Below, piece by piece: positions 1 through 7,306 of a stretch of DNA of 64,000 nucleotides. This stretch comes from an uncultured Oscillospiraceae bacterium. GTDB lineage: Bacteria; Bacillota; Clostridia; Oscillospirales; Acutalibacteraceae. Below the pieces are notes generated by a model. That model ran no database searches and was not told the origin of the DNA. It saw only the letters and a list, made by a program, of their open reading frames with translations. The position numbers and the translations under genes were made by a program. Position 1 is the first letter of the stretch; every line of letters starts with the position of its first letter. The stretch covers positions 1-64,000 of the forward strand of contig URFG01000006.1 of the NCBI GenBank assembly GCA_900547095.1. The letters are read 5' to 3'.

Positions 1-1231
1 CACGGCGGGACTCCTGCGGCTCATACTTGTCGTAATCCATCTCGGTCACGGTGTAAACGCCGGGCATCAGGTTGTCAATCTGAATCTCTCCCTTGGAGTT
101 GGTCTTGACGGTCTGATTGATGCCGTTGCCGGTGACGGTAAAGGTGAGGTTATCCACCTTGCCGTCCTCCGAGGTCTTGACAATCTTGGCAGAGCCGTAG
201 GACACTTTTAGGTTAAGAAACGCCTTCACGGGGTCCATAACGGTGGCTGCATAAGTGACCGCATCCTGCATGGTTCCATCAGGCCCATAGTGACCGTCGC
301 TCCATACGACAACGCCCTTACGGATATTGTTCTTGCTGGCGGAGATGGTCACAGGTTCCGCAGGGGCAGTCTTTGCGGTAATGGTCAGTGTGTCACCATT
401 GGTCGTAAAGACAATATCGGACAGGTTGCTGCTGAAGGTATAGTCCGATACCACATGATTGCTGTCGGTCAAGGTAGCTGTGTACTGATTACCGTCCCAT
501 TTCAGCTCGACAGTCTGCGCCTTGTTGGGGGTCTTGCTCATAAAGCTGGGAATGACCGTATGGCTCTGAACGCTGGCTTCGATGCTGTCGTAGTAAGCAG
601 AGAAGCGACTATACAGCGGGTGAGAGGTGCGGTACATGGATTTCACGGCATCAGCACTGCCGGGGTCAACATGGTTGAAGTTTGCATCCCGCTCTCCGAC
701 GACCGTTTCCCATACCAGCACCTGCGTAGCCATCATGTGCGCCATTTTGTCAGCATCGGATTCATTCTGTGAGCGCCAGTCGAGGGACAAGTCCCCCTGA
801 TAGCCATACTGCATGATTCTGCCCAGCAGTGTCTTGATGGTATCGGCATCAATCGTGCTGTTGTAATCAGAGGGATAGTTCTTCCAATAATCCTCGCCGT
901 ATCTTGTATAGGTTTTCTCCAGTAGACGGGGAACCCCCGGCTCGATGCAGTAACAGGCAGGGCCATCGAAGGAACCGATGGTGTGCAGTGTGGTCATCCA
1001 TGTTGCCTCACCGGAGGTCCAGCCGTTCATATAATGCAGCTCATCATGACCCCAAGTGCCGCTGTAATCAAGATTAGCATCCCCACTGCGGGGGAAGCCA
1101 ATGGAATAGGATTTTGCCACTTCGCCGGAAGAAGAAGCGGCAAAGGCGGTGATACCCCCGCCGAGAATGGTTGTGAAGCAGATCAGCAGCGCCATAAGCC
1201 CTGAAATGCTTCTGCGATAGAGTTTTTTCAT
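1..1231 (-). CDS. Cys-Gln thioester-domain surface adhesin, 3' end beyond window
   Basis: A continuous frame of 410 codons runs off the left edge, so the C-terminus is missing. The start is an ATG behind AAGGAGG. The protein begins with a Sec signal peptide (basic MKKLYRR, hydrophobic core, likely cleavage after AFA at residue 31). A thioester domain follows: Cys95 lies in CYCIEPG and Gln170 in ATQVLVW, the pair that forms the internal thioester in Firmicutes adhesins of this type. Near the break is a SpaA/Cna-B-like domain (GVYTVTE). By family knowledge such proteins are sorted to the cell wall and bind host surfaces covalently; the LPXTG end would lie outside the window. It sits in the conjugative element, upstream-to-downstream after parA, parB and a lipoprotein gene. 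The domain calls are strong; the ligand is unknown. Confidence 0.8.
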   Translation of the reverse strand, partial: MKKLYRRSISGLMALLICFTTILGGGITAFAASSSGEVAKSYSIGFPRSGDANLDYSGTWGHDELHYMNGWTSGEATWMTTLHTIGSFDGPACYCIEPGVPRLLEKTYTRYGEDYWKNYPSDYNSTIDADTIKTLLGRIMQYGYQGDLSLDWRSQNESDADKMAHMMATQVLVWETVVGERDANFNHVDPGSADAVKSMYRTSHPLYSRFSAYYDSIEASVQSHTVIPSFMSKTPNKAQTVELKWDGNQYTATLTDSNHVVSDYTFSSNLSDIVFTTNGDTLTITAKTAPAEPVTISASKNNIRKGVVVWSDGHYGPDGTMQDAVTYAATVMDPVKAFLNLKVSYGSAKIVKTSEDGKVDNLTFTVTGNGINQTVKTNSKGEIQIDNLMPGVYTVTEMDYDKYEPQESRR

Positions 1232-1298
1232 TTGCGTACCTCCTTGTAGATACGAAAAAAGCACCGCATTGCTGCGATGCTGATTTCAAAATATTGAT

Positions 1299-1988
1299 TT
1301 ATGCGTATCCGATGTAGATCAGATAACTGCCAGCGGAGACGGACTCATACCAGACCCACACATCGGTGATGTCCGCATCTGCCGCATAGCGATTGAGTCG
1401 GGATTGTATGTCCCGTTCCAGATAGATACAGCCGGCATCCGCATCAATGGGGTTGTCCCAGCAGTACACCGCTTCACTGTTCAGCGTAAGACCGACACTC
1501 TCGGCATAGCTCTTAGCAAAACTGATCCAGTAGCTGATGTCAAAGACCGGCTCAGTAGGTTCTTCTTTCGGCGGTTCCGGTGGTGTCGATTCCTCAGTTG
1601 CCGGAGGTGTGGGCTGTTCTTTTTCTGTCGGGGCAGCGGTTTCCGGTCGGCGTTCGGACTCGTCTGTTTTCTTTTCAGGTTCGCTTGGCTGTGGCAGCAC
1701 TGCCGTGCTGTGGTCAGCCTGATCGGGAACCTCTGTTGTTTGGGTGTCACTTTCCGATACGCTTGCCGGGAACTCTGCGGCACGGCTATCCGTTTGCGAT
1801 TCTGTGCTTTGGGGACGATCAACCTCCGTTTTCTTTTCTGCCTGCGCCGTTTCTGATTGGTCGGGAGCTTTGTTACTCTCCGAAGAAGAAACCGGGGCGG
1901 GCTGTTCTGCAATATGCGAGGTGTTGCTGCACCCCATGGTCAGACACAAAAGACCGATGAGAAAAAGAACTGCGATTTTGGATTTCAT
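1299..1988 (-). CDS. Putative lipoprotein with Pro/Ser/Thr/Glu-rich linker, element-borne
   Basis: I place the start at the ATG at 1988, because it is preceded by GGGAG with 8-base spacing and opens a clean lipoprotein signal; an in-frame upstream ATG at 2039 lacks this. The signal has a lipobox LTMGC with the modified cysteine at residue 20. Residues about 25-150 are low complexity, rich in Ser, Thr, Pro, Glu and Gln, like a wall-spanning linker. The C-terminal 80 residues form a folded-looking domain with two cysteines (YCWDNP and DAGCIYLE) and aromatic-rich strands ending in LIYIGYA. I do not recognise that domain. Its place between the adhesin and parB suggests a surface accessory protein of the conjugative element; this is inference. 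No stretch of transposition or DNA-processing motifs is visible. Confidence 0.65.
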   Translation of the reverse strand: MKSKIAVLFLIGLLCLTMGCSNTSHIAEQPAPVSSSESNKAPDQSETAQAEKKTEVDRPQSTESQTDSRAAEFPASVSESDTQTTEVPDQADHSTAVLPQPSEPEKKTDESERRPETAAPTEKEQPTPPATEESTPPEPPKEEPTEPVFDISYWISFAKSYAESVGLTLNSEAVYCWDNPIDADAGCIYLERDIQSRLNRYAADADITDVWVWYESVSAGSYLIYIGYA

Positions 1989-2236
1989 ACACTTCACTCC
2001 CTTCGACCACATTCTACCCGATGAGAACCGTTCCGACAAAGGTGCGTTTTGAAGCGCAACTTTTCATCATACCGCCAAAACGCAGTTTTCCGAATTGTGC
2101 GAACTCCGTTTGCTCTTAGATAGATTTAGCTTAGAGAGATAGAGATAAATCAGGAGATAGTTTATTTCGGATAGTCTGGTAGTTCTCAGGGGTTGGAGTG
2201 TGAGGAAGGGGACAGTAGAAAACATACTCCGTGTAC

Positions 2237-3181
2237 CTATCGGCTGTCACGCTCTGCCCGCTGGCGCAGGAAACGGCTGTAATGCTCCAGTGCTTTGACC
2301 ACATAATCCTCCGTTTGGCTTACGGGGATATTCTTCGGGATCAGACTTCGCACCTTGTCCCCACGCAGGACGATCTTCTCCCGCTGGTTTGGTTTCTCCT
2401 CGCCCATAATAGCGGACACCACCTCCGGCGTGAGTTTTCCATCTGTGAAGAACTTCCGCATACGAATGGTCTGATCGTGAGACGGGGTGCATTGGTTCAG
2501 GTCGATTTCATCAACCACCGCCCGCTGACTGTCCTCGTCCAAATAGGAAAGCTCCACCGCAGGACGCATTTTAATTTTGCCTTCGTCCACAAGGTCGAGC
2601 AGTTCAGGCACAAGACTTGTCAGACGGATATAGCGTTTGATTTGCGAGGTACTGTCACCTGTTTCAGATGACAGCTCAATGTTTGAGCGTTCTCCTGACA
2701 ACTTCGGTCCCACTGGGTCCGAAGTTAAATCTGTGCGTTTTCCTTGACGGCTCATAGCTTCCAGCCGCATTTTATAGGCAAACGCCTTTTCTGAGGGAAG
2801 TATCTGCGACCGCTGGTAATTGCTCTCCACCATCAGCACAGTCGCAGCATCACGGTCAAGGTCTACGACCTCGCAACGGAGTGCTTCAAACCCGGCAAGC
2901 TCGCAAGCCCGTTTTCGCCTGTGACCGGAAATCAGCTCATACCTACCGTCCTCTTTCTGACGGACGGTAGCTGGAGTAATGACTCCTCGCTCCTTGACGC
3001 TCTCCACAAGCTGTATCATATCCTCGTCGTCCCGTACCTTAAATGGGTGGTCTGGAAAATCGTCGATCAGCTCAAGGGGAATATCTCGGATTTTACTGAG
3101 CTTGGCATCGTCCCGAAGCTCCTGTGTAGAAAACAGGTCATCGAGCGTCGGCAGAGTGAAGTCGCTCTTTCTTCCTGCCAT
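2237..3181 (-). CDS. parB: ParB/Spo0J-family partition protein
   Basis: 314 residues from an ATG at 3181 with AAAGGAGG upstream; the frame is open further 5' inside parA but without a comparable site. The N-terminal half has the ParB/sulfiredoxin-type nuclease-like domain: IPLELIDDFPDHPF, ERGVITPATV and the GHRR box (ISGHRRKRACELAG). A helix-turn-helix follows around STSQIKRYIRLTSLVPELLD. Such proteins bind centromere-like sites and work with a ParA ATPase to position or stabilise a replicon. The start lies 44 bases inside the 3' end of parA, so the two are translationally coupled. ParAB pairs of this kind are usual near one end of large Firmicutes conjugative elements. No classic chromosomal parS palindrome is visible near by, so its target is probably element-specific. 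Confidence 0.85.
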   Translation of the reverse strand: MAGRKSDFTLPTLDDLFSTQELRDDAKLSKIRDIPLELIDDFPDHPFKVRDDEDMIQLVESVKERGVITPATVRQKEDGRYELISGHRRKRACELAGFEALRCEVVDLDRDAATVLMVESNYQRSQILPSEKAFAYKMRLEAMSRQGKRTDLTSDPVGPKLSGERSNIELSSETGDSTSQIKRYIRLTSLVPELLDLVDEGKIKMRPAVELSYLDEDSQRAVVDEIDLNQCTPSHDQTIRMRKFFTDGKLTPEVVSAIMGEEKPNQREKIVLRGDKVRSLIPKNIPVSQTEDYVVKALEHYSRFLRQRAERDSR

Positions 3182-3962
3182 CGGCAGACACCTCCTTTGC
3201 GAACTCAGCATAAGCCTTTGCAACAGGACTGCTCGGCTCATACTTGTAGATGCTTACGCCCTTGGAAGCAACCTCTGCGGCTTTCACTGCCATAGGAATG
3301 GAGGAACGGTATATCTTAATAACGCTCCCAAAGTTCTTTCGCAGTGCATCGGCAGTGCTTTTTGCGAGGTTGGTGCGGTTATCTACGATGTTCAATAGGA
3401 TACCGTCGATTCGCAGGCTCGGATTGATGTACTGCCTGACCTTTCCAATGGTCTGCATCAGTTGGGTCATTCCCTTTGCCGGAAGATATTGCGCCTGCAC
3501 GGGAATGATTACGCTATCTGCCGCCGCCAAAGCATTCAGAGTTACCATACCGAGCGAAGGCATACAGTCAATCAGTACATAGTCATAATTATCTTTGACC
3601 TTGCTCAGATAGCTTCTCAGAATGGTTTCACGGCTCATTGCGGTGACAAGCATCATTTCCATAGCAGACAGCTCAATGTTGGCAGGGAGCAGATCGACAT
3701 TTTCCTCGTGATGCAGAATACCGCTTCGTGGGTCTGTATGATCCTCACGGATAACCCCGGAGAGCTTGTCGGTAATGGTCGTCGTAAGACTGTCATTATC
3801 TCGCCACCCAAGGCAAGTTGTGAGGTCGCCCTGCGGGTCGGCATCTACAAGGAGTACCTTCTTGCCGAGTCGTGCAAGCCCGACACCCAAATTGACCGTT
3901 GTGGTCGTTTTGCCTGTGCCGCCTTTCTGATTGCAGATAGCAATGGTTTTACAGTTTGGCAT
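3138..3962 (-). CDS. parA: ParA/Soj-family partition ATPase
   Basis: 274 residues starting MPNCKTIAICNQKGG at 3962, chosen because GGAGG lies 8 bases upstream; a longer in-frame ATG at 4046 lies in the leader palindrome and has no good site. The deviant Walker A motif KGGTGKTTT spans residues 13-21, with signature lysine KGG; LLVDADPQGDL is Walker A', and VLIDCMPSLG is the Walker B region. These are the ParA/MinD P-loop hallmarks. ParA would form a dynamic nucleoid-bound filament or gradient that moves ParB complexes and so maintain the excised element. parA and parB overlap and share one transcript. The 700-base region upstream contains a large palindrome that may act in control. Base composition is higher in GC than the chromosomal genes to the right. 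Confidence 0.9.
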   Translation of the reverse strand: MPNCKTIAICNQKGGTGKTTTTVNLGVGLARLGKKVLLVDADPQGDLTTCLGWRDNDSLTTTITDKLSGVIREDHTDPRSGILHHEENVDLLPANIELSAMEMMLVTAMSRETILRSYLSKVKDNYDYVLIDCMPSLGMVTLNALAAADSVIIPVQAQYLPAKGMTQLMQTIGKVRQYINPSLRIDGILLNIVDNRTNLAKSTADALRKNFGSVIKIYRSSIPMAVKAAEVASKGVSIYKYEPSSPVAKAYAEFAKEVSADGRKKERLHSADAR

Positions 3963-4002
3963 TTCGCTTTTCCTCCTTCTTATTAGATTTGGATCGCTTG
4001 AT

Positions 4003-4040
4003 CCACCAAAACACAGGAAGCGTGTCCTGTGCTTTGGTGG
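4003..4040. repeat. Imperfect palindrome in the parA leader
   Basis: CCACCAAA at 4003-4010 plus CACAGGA at 4012-4018 pair with TCCTGTG at 4025-4031 and TTTGGTGG at 4033-4040, giving a 15-bp stem with a single A-C mismatch and a 6-base loop. A second, overlapping inverted repeat (GGATC/GATCC, 3991-4004) lies between it and the parA ribosome site, so the two hairpins compete for the same bases. This layout suits an operator for ParA or ParB, or an attenuator in the leader; neither can be proven here. Confidence 0.6.
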
Positions 4041-4456
4041 TCGCATTTAACTCGATCTCATCCCCCAAATGCGTAAAAGGAAATCAACAGGCGTTCGGCT
4101 GCTGACCGAACTCATAGGAATCTCACCTCTGCCGGGTACTCCGCCAGCCCCATAGGGAAGTATCATTGTCCCTGAATCGTTTCATCGCCTTATCCGTAGC
4201 AAGCGGATATTTCAGAATGGTTCGGAATCGCTACCAACCTTGCTTTCCGTGATAACCCTTATGGGCAGGAAGTTCGTGGCGCACCTTCATCCGGCTGGGG
4301 CTTTCGCCCCCGATCAGGAATGTACCTGTTGAATGTGTATTCGCTTTTCAAGGTTCGTGAGGTTTTTGCCCTCACTAACCAACTGGGAACTTTTTTCGGA
4401 AATAACAAAGAGAATTTTCAAAAAATTTTTTCGACCACCTTTCAGGGACAAAGAAA

Positions 4457-4489
4457 GCCCCTATCACATCACGGAGATGTAATAGGGGC
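4457..4489 (-). terminator. Hairpin, possible second terminator after lysS
   Basis: GCCCCTAT pairs with ATAGGGGC and an inner CATC pairs with GATG. Read on the minus strand the hairpin is followed by a T-rich run (TTTCTTTG). It lies just after the stronger hairpin at 4499-4528, so it could back up termination of lysS transcripts. Confidence 0.45.
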
Positions 4490-4498
4490 AGAAATAGA

Positions 4499-4528
4499 AA
4501 AAGCCCGCTGACCGAAATCAGCAGGCTT
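4499..4528 (-). terminator. Rho-independent terminator downstream of lysS
   Basis: On the minus strand AAGCCTGCTGA pairs with TCAGCGGGCTT (one G-T wobble) and is followed by TTTTTCTATTTC. It is the first good terminator after the lysS stop codon, 130 bases downstream, and therefore lies within what appears to be element DNA. Confidence 0.7.
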
Positions 4529-4595
4529 AAATCATATGAACTTATCGTATGCTATCGGAACTTGTCTGCAATCGCAGAATTCCAAACGCATTTTT

Positions 4596-4636
4596 GGCGT
4601 AAGCTCGGAGTAAATTGGCGTAAGTTGTGGCGTAAG
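4596..4636. repeat. Three direct copies of GGCGTAAG beside the lysS stop
   Basis: GGCGTAAG occurs at 4596-4603, 4617-4624 and 4629-4636 in the same direction, all within 61 bases of the lysS stop codon at 4657. Clustered short direct repeats near the end of an integrated element are typical of arm-type integrase or excisionase sites. That role is inferred from position only. Confidence 0.55.
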
Positions 4637-4656
4637 CACCGACAATTTAGGGGCAA

Positions 4657-6597
4657 TCAATAGAGCTTTGCGCCGGCGGGGATGTGGGGATCAACCATCA
4701 GCAAATGCAACTTTTCGTCACCGTTTTCGTGATGCACGGCGGAGATCAGCATACCGCAGGAATCAATGCCCATCATCGCTCTCGGAGGCAGATTGGTGAT
4801 TGCAATGCAGGTCTTTCCAACCAGCTCTTCCGGCTCATAATACTCGTGAATTCCGCTCAAAATGACCCTATCTGTGCCGGTTCCGTCGTCCAAAACGAAC
4901 TTTAAGAGCTTTTTGGACTTCTTCACGGCTTCGCATTCCTTGACCTTCACGGCACGGAAATCGCTCTTGGAGAAGGTGTCAAAATCCACCTGATCCTGGA
5001 ACAGCGGCTCGATCTGAACATTGGAAAAATCGATTTTTTCCTCCACAACCGGAGCCGCCTGAGCAGCCTCCGCAGGAGCCGAAACTTCCTTGGAAGCCTT
5101 CTTGTCGGAGTCCAGCGGCTTCATTGTCGGGAACAGAAGAACATCTCTGATCGAAGCGCTGTCGGTCAAAAGCATAACAAGTCTGTCTACTCCGAATCCA
5201 AGGCCGCCTGTGGGGGGCATACCGTATTCAAGAGCGGTGACAAAGTCATAGTCGACCTCCGATTTACAATCGGGATCTTCTGCTTTTTTAAGCGCAACCT
5301 GTTTTTCAAAGCGGTTTTTCTGGTCGATAGGATCGTTAAGCTCTGAAAAAGCGTTGCCGAATTCGGTTGCATTTATAAAATACTCAAATCTCTCTGTAAA
5401 CGCGGGATCTTCGGGTTTTCTTTTTGCGAGAGGACTTATCTCTACGGGATAATCATAAATAAATGTTGGCTGAATAAGCTTATCTTCAACGAATGCGTCA
5501 AAAAGCTCCGCTAAAACGTTGCCCTTTGTCGCGTCGGAACTTACTTCCACACCCTTTTCGGCTGCGGCTTTTCTTGCGTCTTCATCAGTCGCCCAGTCGT
5601 TATAATCAACGCCGGAGTACTTTTTAACAGCCTCAACCATTGTGAGTCTTTCAAAATGGCCCATATCTATTTCTGTGCCCTGATAAGTGATCTTTTTACT
5701 TCCGCAAATCTTTTCGGCAAGCAACCCGTTCATTTCCTCAACGAGGTCCATCATTCCGTGAAAATCCGTGTAAGCCTGATAGAGCTCAACGGTGGTAAAC
5801 TCGGGATTATGCTTTGTATCCATTCCCTCGTTTCTGAAAATTCTGCCTACCTCATAAACCTTATTCATTCCGCCGACGATAAGTCTTTTAAGATAAAGCT
5901 CGGTTTCAATTCTTAAATACATATCCATATCAAGAGTATTATGATGAGTTTTAAAAGGTCTTGCGGAAGCGCCTATTTCTATAGGAAGAAGAATAGGTGT
6001 ATCGACCTCCAAAAAACCCTTGGAGTCAAGATAAGCTCTTATTTCACGCATTATCTGCGAGCGCTTGATAAAAGTATCCTTAACATCGGGGTTAACGATA
6101 AGGTCAACATATCTCTGGCGGTATCTTGTATCCGTGTCCTTAAGACCGTGGAATTTTTCGGGAAGCGGCAAAAGTGATTTTGCAAGAAGCTCGATATGCT
6201 CAAGGTGAACGGATATTTCACCCGTCTGCGTTTTGAAAACAAAGCCTTTTATTCCGATTATATCGCCGATATCCCATTTTTTAAAGGCGGCATAATCCTC
6301 TTCTCCGACATCATCTCTGCGGACATAAAGCTGAATATCGCCGTCGCCGTCCCTAAGGCCGACAAAGCTTGCTTTTCCCATAATTCTGCGGCTTATTATT
6401 CTTCCTGCAAGCGAAACGGTTTTTCCCTCGAAAGCCTCATAATCGCCCTTTATCTCAACCGAAGAAGAATCGACCGAATATTTGGTTTTTTCAAAAGGAT
6501 CGTTCCCCGCCTCGCAAAGTGCGGAAAGCTTGTCCCTGCGGATCTGAAGGATCTCATTCAAATCAAGTTCGGCAGACTGCGCCTTATTTTCACCCAT
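4657..6597 (-). CDS. lysS: Lysyl-tRNA synthetase (class II) with C-terminal tRNA-binding domain
   Basis: The enzyme charges tRNA-Lys. The ATG at 6597 (MGENKAQ) has GGAG six bases upstream, better than the ATG at 6609. An OB-fold anticodon domain comes first, then the class II core with motif 2 ([17 protein letters not shown]) and motif 3 ([13 protein letters not shown]). The usual bacterial enzyme ends soon after DVLLFPTMK, at about 500 residues; here an Ala/Lys-rich linker and an EMAP-II/Trbp111-like domain add about 150 ([33 protein letters not shown]). Codon use shifts at 5119-5145: before it Leu is mostly CTT and the DNA is AT-rich; after it Leu is mostly CTG/TTG and Lys AAG. A hand count gives 23 of 60 G+C at 5461-5520 but 33 of 60 at 4921-4980. 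I infer that the element supplies this 3' end. greA lies upstream in the same operon. Confidence 0.95.
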   Translation of the reverse strand: MGENKAQSAELDLNEILQIRRDKLSALCEAGNDPFEKTKYSVDSSSVEIKGDYEAFEGKTVSLAGRIISRRIMGKASFVGLRDGDGDIQLYVRRDDVGEEDYAAFKKWDIGDIIGIKGFVFKTQTGEISVHLEHIELLAKSLLPLPEKFHGLKDTDTRYRQRYVDLIVNPDVKDTFIKRSQIMREIRAYLDSKGFLEVDTPILLPIEIGASARPFKTHHNTLDMDMYLRIETELYLKRLIVGGMNKVYEVGRIFRNEGMDTKHNPEFTTVELYQAYTDFHGMMDLVEEMNGLLAEKICGSKKITYQGTEIDMGHFERLTMVEAVKKYSGVDYNDWATDEDARKAAAEKGVEVSSDATKGNVLAELFDAFVEDKLIQPTFIYDYPVEISPLAKRKPEDPAFTERFEYFINATEFGNAFSELNDPIDQKNRFEKQVALKKAEDPDCKSEVDYDFVTALEYGMPPTGGLGFGVDRLVMLLTDSASIRDVLLFPTMKPLDSDKKASKEVSAPAEAAQAAPVVEEKIDFSNVQIEPLFQDQVDFDTFSKSDFRAVKVKECEAVKKSKKLLKFVLDDGTGTDRVILSGIHEYYEPEELVGKTCIAITNLPPRAMMGIDSCGMLISAVHHENGDEKLHLLMVDPHIPAGAKLY

Positions 6598-6661
6598 ATT
6601 TATCTCCAATCTTTTTCTTGATTAAAACACATATCGGGCAACCTTTCAGCTGCCCGAAAAA

Positions 6662-7135
6662 TTATTTGGAAATTGCTAAAACCTTAAGTTTTATTTCACC
6701 ATCGGGAGCTTCAACGATTACCTCGTCGCCCACCTTTTTACCGATAAGCGCTTTTCCGACCGGCGATTCATCCGAAATTTTAAAGTTTTTAGGATCGGAC
6801 TCGGTTGAGCCTACGACACGGTATTCGCATTCTTCATCATATTCTTCGTCATAAACCTTGACTTTTACGCCTGCTCTGACTACTTTTGCTGTTCCTTTTA
6901 TCTCTTTTATGATCTCAACATTTTTGAGCATAGCCTCAAGCTCGACAATTCTTGCTTCTATTTTTGCCTGCTCATTTTTAGCCTCATCATACTCGCTGTT
7001 TTCAGAAAGGTCGCCGTAACCTCTGGCAACTTTGATTTTCTCGGCAATATCGGCTCTGCCGACTGTTTTTAAATTTTCAAGCTCATCCTGGAGCTTTTTA
7101 AGACCGTCATCAGTAATTTTAATAGTTTTAGCCAA
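6662..7135 (-). CDS. greA: Transcription elongation factor GreA
   Basis: GreA rescues backtracked RNA polymerase by stimulating cleavage of the nascent RNA. The N-terminal coiled coil ([31 protein letters not shown], with the acidic tip) and the C-terminal FKBP-like domain ([20 protein letters not shown]) are both complete. I prefer a TTG start at 7135 giving [11 protein letters not shown] and 157 residues, because GGTGG sits 8 bases upstream and the length matches the family; the frame also offers GTG at 7147, which would place the start inside that site. It is the first gene of a greA-lysS transcript driven by a consensus promoter at 7187-7215. Confidence 0.93.
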   Translation of the reverse strand: MAKTIKITDDGLKKLQDELENLKTVGRADIAEKIKVARGYGDLSENSEYDEAKNEQAKIEARIVELEAMLKNVEIIKEIKGTAKVVRAGVKVKVYDEEYDEECEYRVVGSTESDPKNFKISDESPVGKALIGKKVGDEVIVEAPDGEIKLKVLAISK

Positions 7136-7186
7136 CTTAAAAACCACCCTGTCAATTAAATATGCATTTAATACGCATTATTATTT

Positions 7187-7215
7187 ATTATATTATTCCC
7201 GGCATAAAATGTCAA
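7187..7215 (-). promoter_or_regulatory. Sigma-A-type promoter for greA-lysS
   Basis: On the minus strand TTGACA (7215-7210), a 17-base spacer and TATAAT (7192-7187) match the consensus exactly, with greA beginning about 50 bases downstream. Confidence 0.85.
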
Positions 7216-7241
7216 GCAAATATTAATATTTAATAAAATTC

Positions 7242-7269
7242 TTGACAACTGTATAATAATAAATATATA
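7242..7269 (+). promoter_or_regulatory. Promoter for the glycosylphosphotransferase gene
   Basis: TTGACA at 7242-7247 is followed after 16 bases by TATATA (7264-7269), 38 bases before the start codon at 7307. It diverges from the greA promoter in the same 160-base gap. Confidence 0.6.
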
Positions 7270-7306
7270 CTTAATATATGATTTTTAAATTAAAGGAAGC
7301 AATTAA

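Larger units (their letters stand above)
3963..4656 (-). other. Element-terminal region: parA leader, palindromes, terminators, junction with lysS
   Basis: This 694-base stretch has no convincing long gene. Seen directly: an imperfect 38-base palindrome at 4003-4040 in the parA leader; a small frame of 39 codons at 4047-4166 (minus, start MILPYGAGGVPGRG) whose stop codon abuts the alternative upstream ATG of parA at 4046 but which has no strong ribosome site; a 6-bp hairpin at 4093-4111; a GGGGC/GCCCC hairpin near 4299-4313; two terminator-like hairpins at 4457-4489 and 4499-4528; and three GGCGTAAG repeats at 4596-4636. I infer that this is the end of the conjugative element and the recombination region next to lysS. 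The integrase itself is not in this window. Confidence 0.6.

Noticed and set aside
290..772. A 160-codon plus-strand frame within the adhesin region
   Set aside because: It lies opposite the continuous adhesin frame, which has a signal peptide, a thioester pair and a ribosome site; the plus frame has none of these.
1404..2052. Several plus-strand frames opposite the lipoprotein gene
   Set aside because: They are low-complexity mirror images of the Pro/Ser/Thr/Glu-rich linker and lack ribosome sites.
4320..4511. 63-codon plus-strand frame in the element end
   Set aside because: It runs through two terminator hairpins, has no clear ribosome site and no recognisable motif.
2040..4640. Chromosomal parS site for ParB
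   Set aside because: No palindrome close to TGTTTCACGTGAAACA is present; the palindrome at 4003-4040 is unrelated in sequence.
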